Positions 12,203 through 12,402 of a stretch of 12,402 nucleotides of DNA are shown one piece after another. Both the position numbers and the translations under genes were made by a program. The DNA comes from Baffinella frigidus (taxonomy: Eukaryota; Cryptophyceae; Cryptomonadales; Baffinellaceae). The stretch's first letter is position 1, and every line of letters begins with the position of its first letter. The stretch is from the NCBI GenBank assembly GCA_026770585.1, contig MU646458.1, forward strand, positions 49,482 through 61,883. The letters run 5' to 3'. The notes under the pieces were generated by a model that saw only the letters and a program-made list of their open reading frames with translations, was not told the DNA's origin and did not search any database.

Positions 12203-12402
12203 ACCGCGACAGAAACATCTGCAAGGTGGATGATGTGGCGTTGGGCGGGGCTCAACCCTAGCCTCCGTGGGGGGGGGTGGCGGCCGTTTCGAGAGAGAAA
12301 CATCTTCAACACTGTACTTCCATCAAACACACCCGCATCTACACACACCACATCGCACACCCGCGCACCCCTCCCCCCTTCCACCTCAACCATCGTCCAT
12401 CA
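12203..12402. other. C-rich, CA-rich unassigned end of window
   Basis: A G-run (about 12270), then a pyrimidine/CA-rich stretch. No gene recognised; it could be the upstream region of a gene beyond the window. Confidence 0.4.

Noticed and set aside
12199-12393. 64-aa minus-strand ORF
   Set aside because: Lies in low-complexity C/CA-rich DNA at the window edge with no supporting signal.

Overview
The window looks like nuclear DNA of a eukaryote, from a subtelomeric or interstitial-telomere region. The evidence is long, degenerate arrays of plant/algal-type heptamers (TTTAGGG / CCCTAAA), GT-AG-like splice junctions, polyadenylation-like AATAAA, and many short terminal-inverted-repeat elements. 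There are no bacterial operons, Shine-Dalgarno sites, rRNA or tRNA genes. TTTAGGG-type repeats occur in green algae/plants and in several other algal and alveolate lineages, so the species cannot be named from this window.

Layout. 1-1700: heptamer arrays that switch strand twice (G-rich on + to about 130, C-rich at about 400-650, G-rich from about 720) and carry seven short ankyrin-repeat gene fragments. One strand switch sits exactly on a large palindrome (623-751). 1711-2735: four fold-back (long inverted repeat) units in a row. 2770-2895: a well-preserved C-terminus of an unknown protein that runs into another heptamer array (2898-3170). 3561-4017: a candidate two-exon gene fragment on the minus strand. 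4211-6260: a mosaic of hairpins, a four-unit 39-bp tandem repeat, three copies of a ~130-bp repeat and a 629-bp TIR element. 6494-7376: a perfect 148-bp direct duplication flanking a small TIR element (family M), then nested M copies. 7330-7818: a broken coiled-coil-type gene on the minus strand. 7982-8569: a TIR element of about 590 bp holding very strong hairpins. 8640-9070: AT-rich DNA with repeated TGTAGTAAA and TACATGTA motifs. 9204-9758: the best intact ORF (184 aa, unknown), followed by AATAAA. 9821-10590: mostly featureless. 10596-11550: a C-rich heptamer array with a homogenised CCCTACA block. 11546-12202: a pile-up of nested family-M elements inside a larger repeat.

Most of the DNA is non-genic repeat. 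The clearest biological result is a previously unnamed (as far as I can tell) ~116-bp non-autonomous DNA transposon family, here called family M, with CAGGG...CCCTG ends and a TA target-site duplication. The TA is shown by one copy that sits inside the terminal repeat of another. The second theme is the mixing of telomere-variant repeats with gene fragments, with array junctions at or near a palindrome, a transposon and truncated genes. This is the pattern expected of old chromosome-end breakage and fusion, though that history is an inference.
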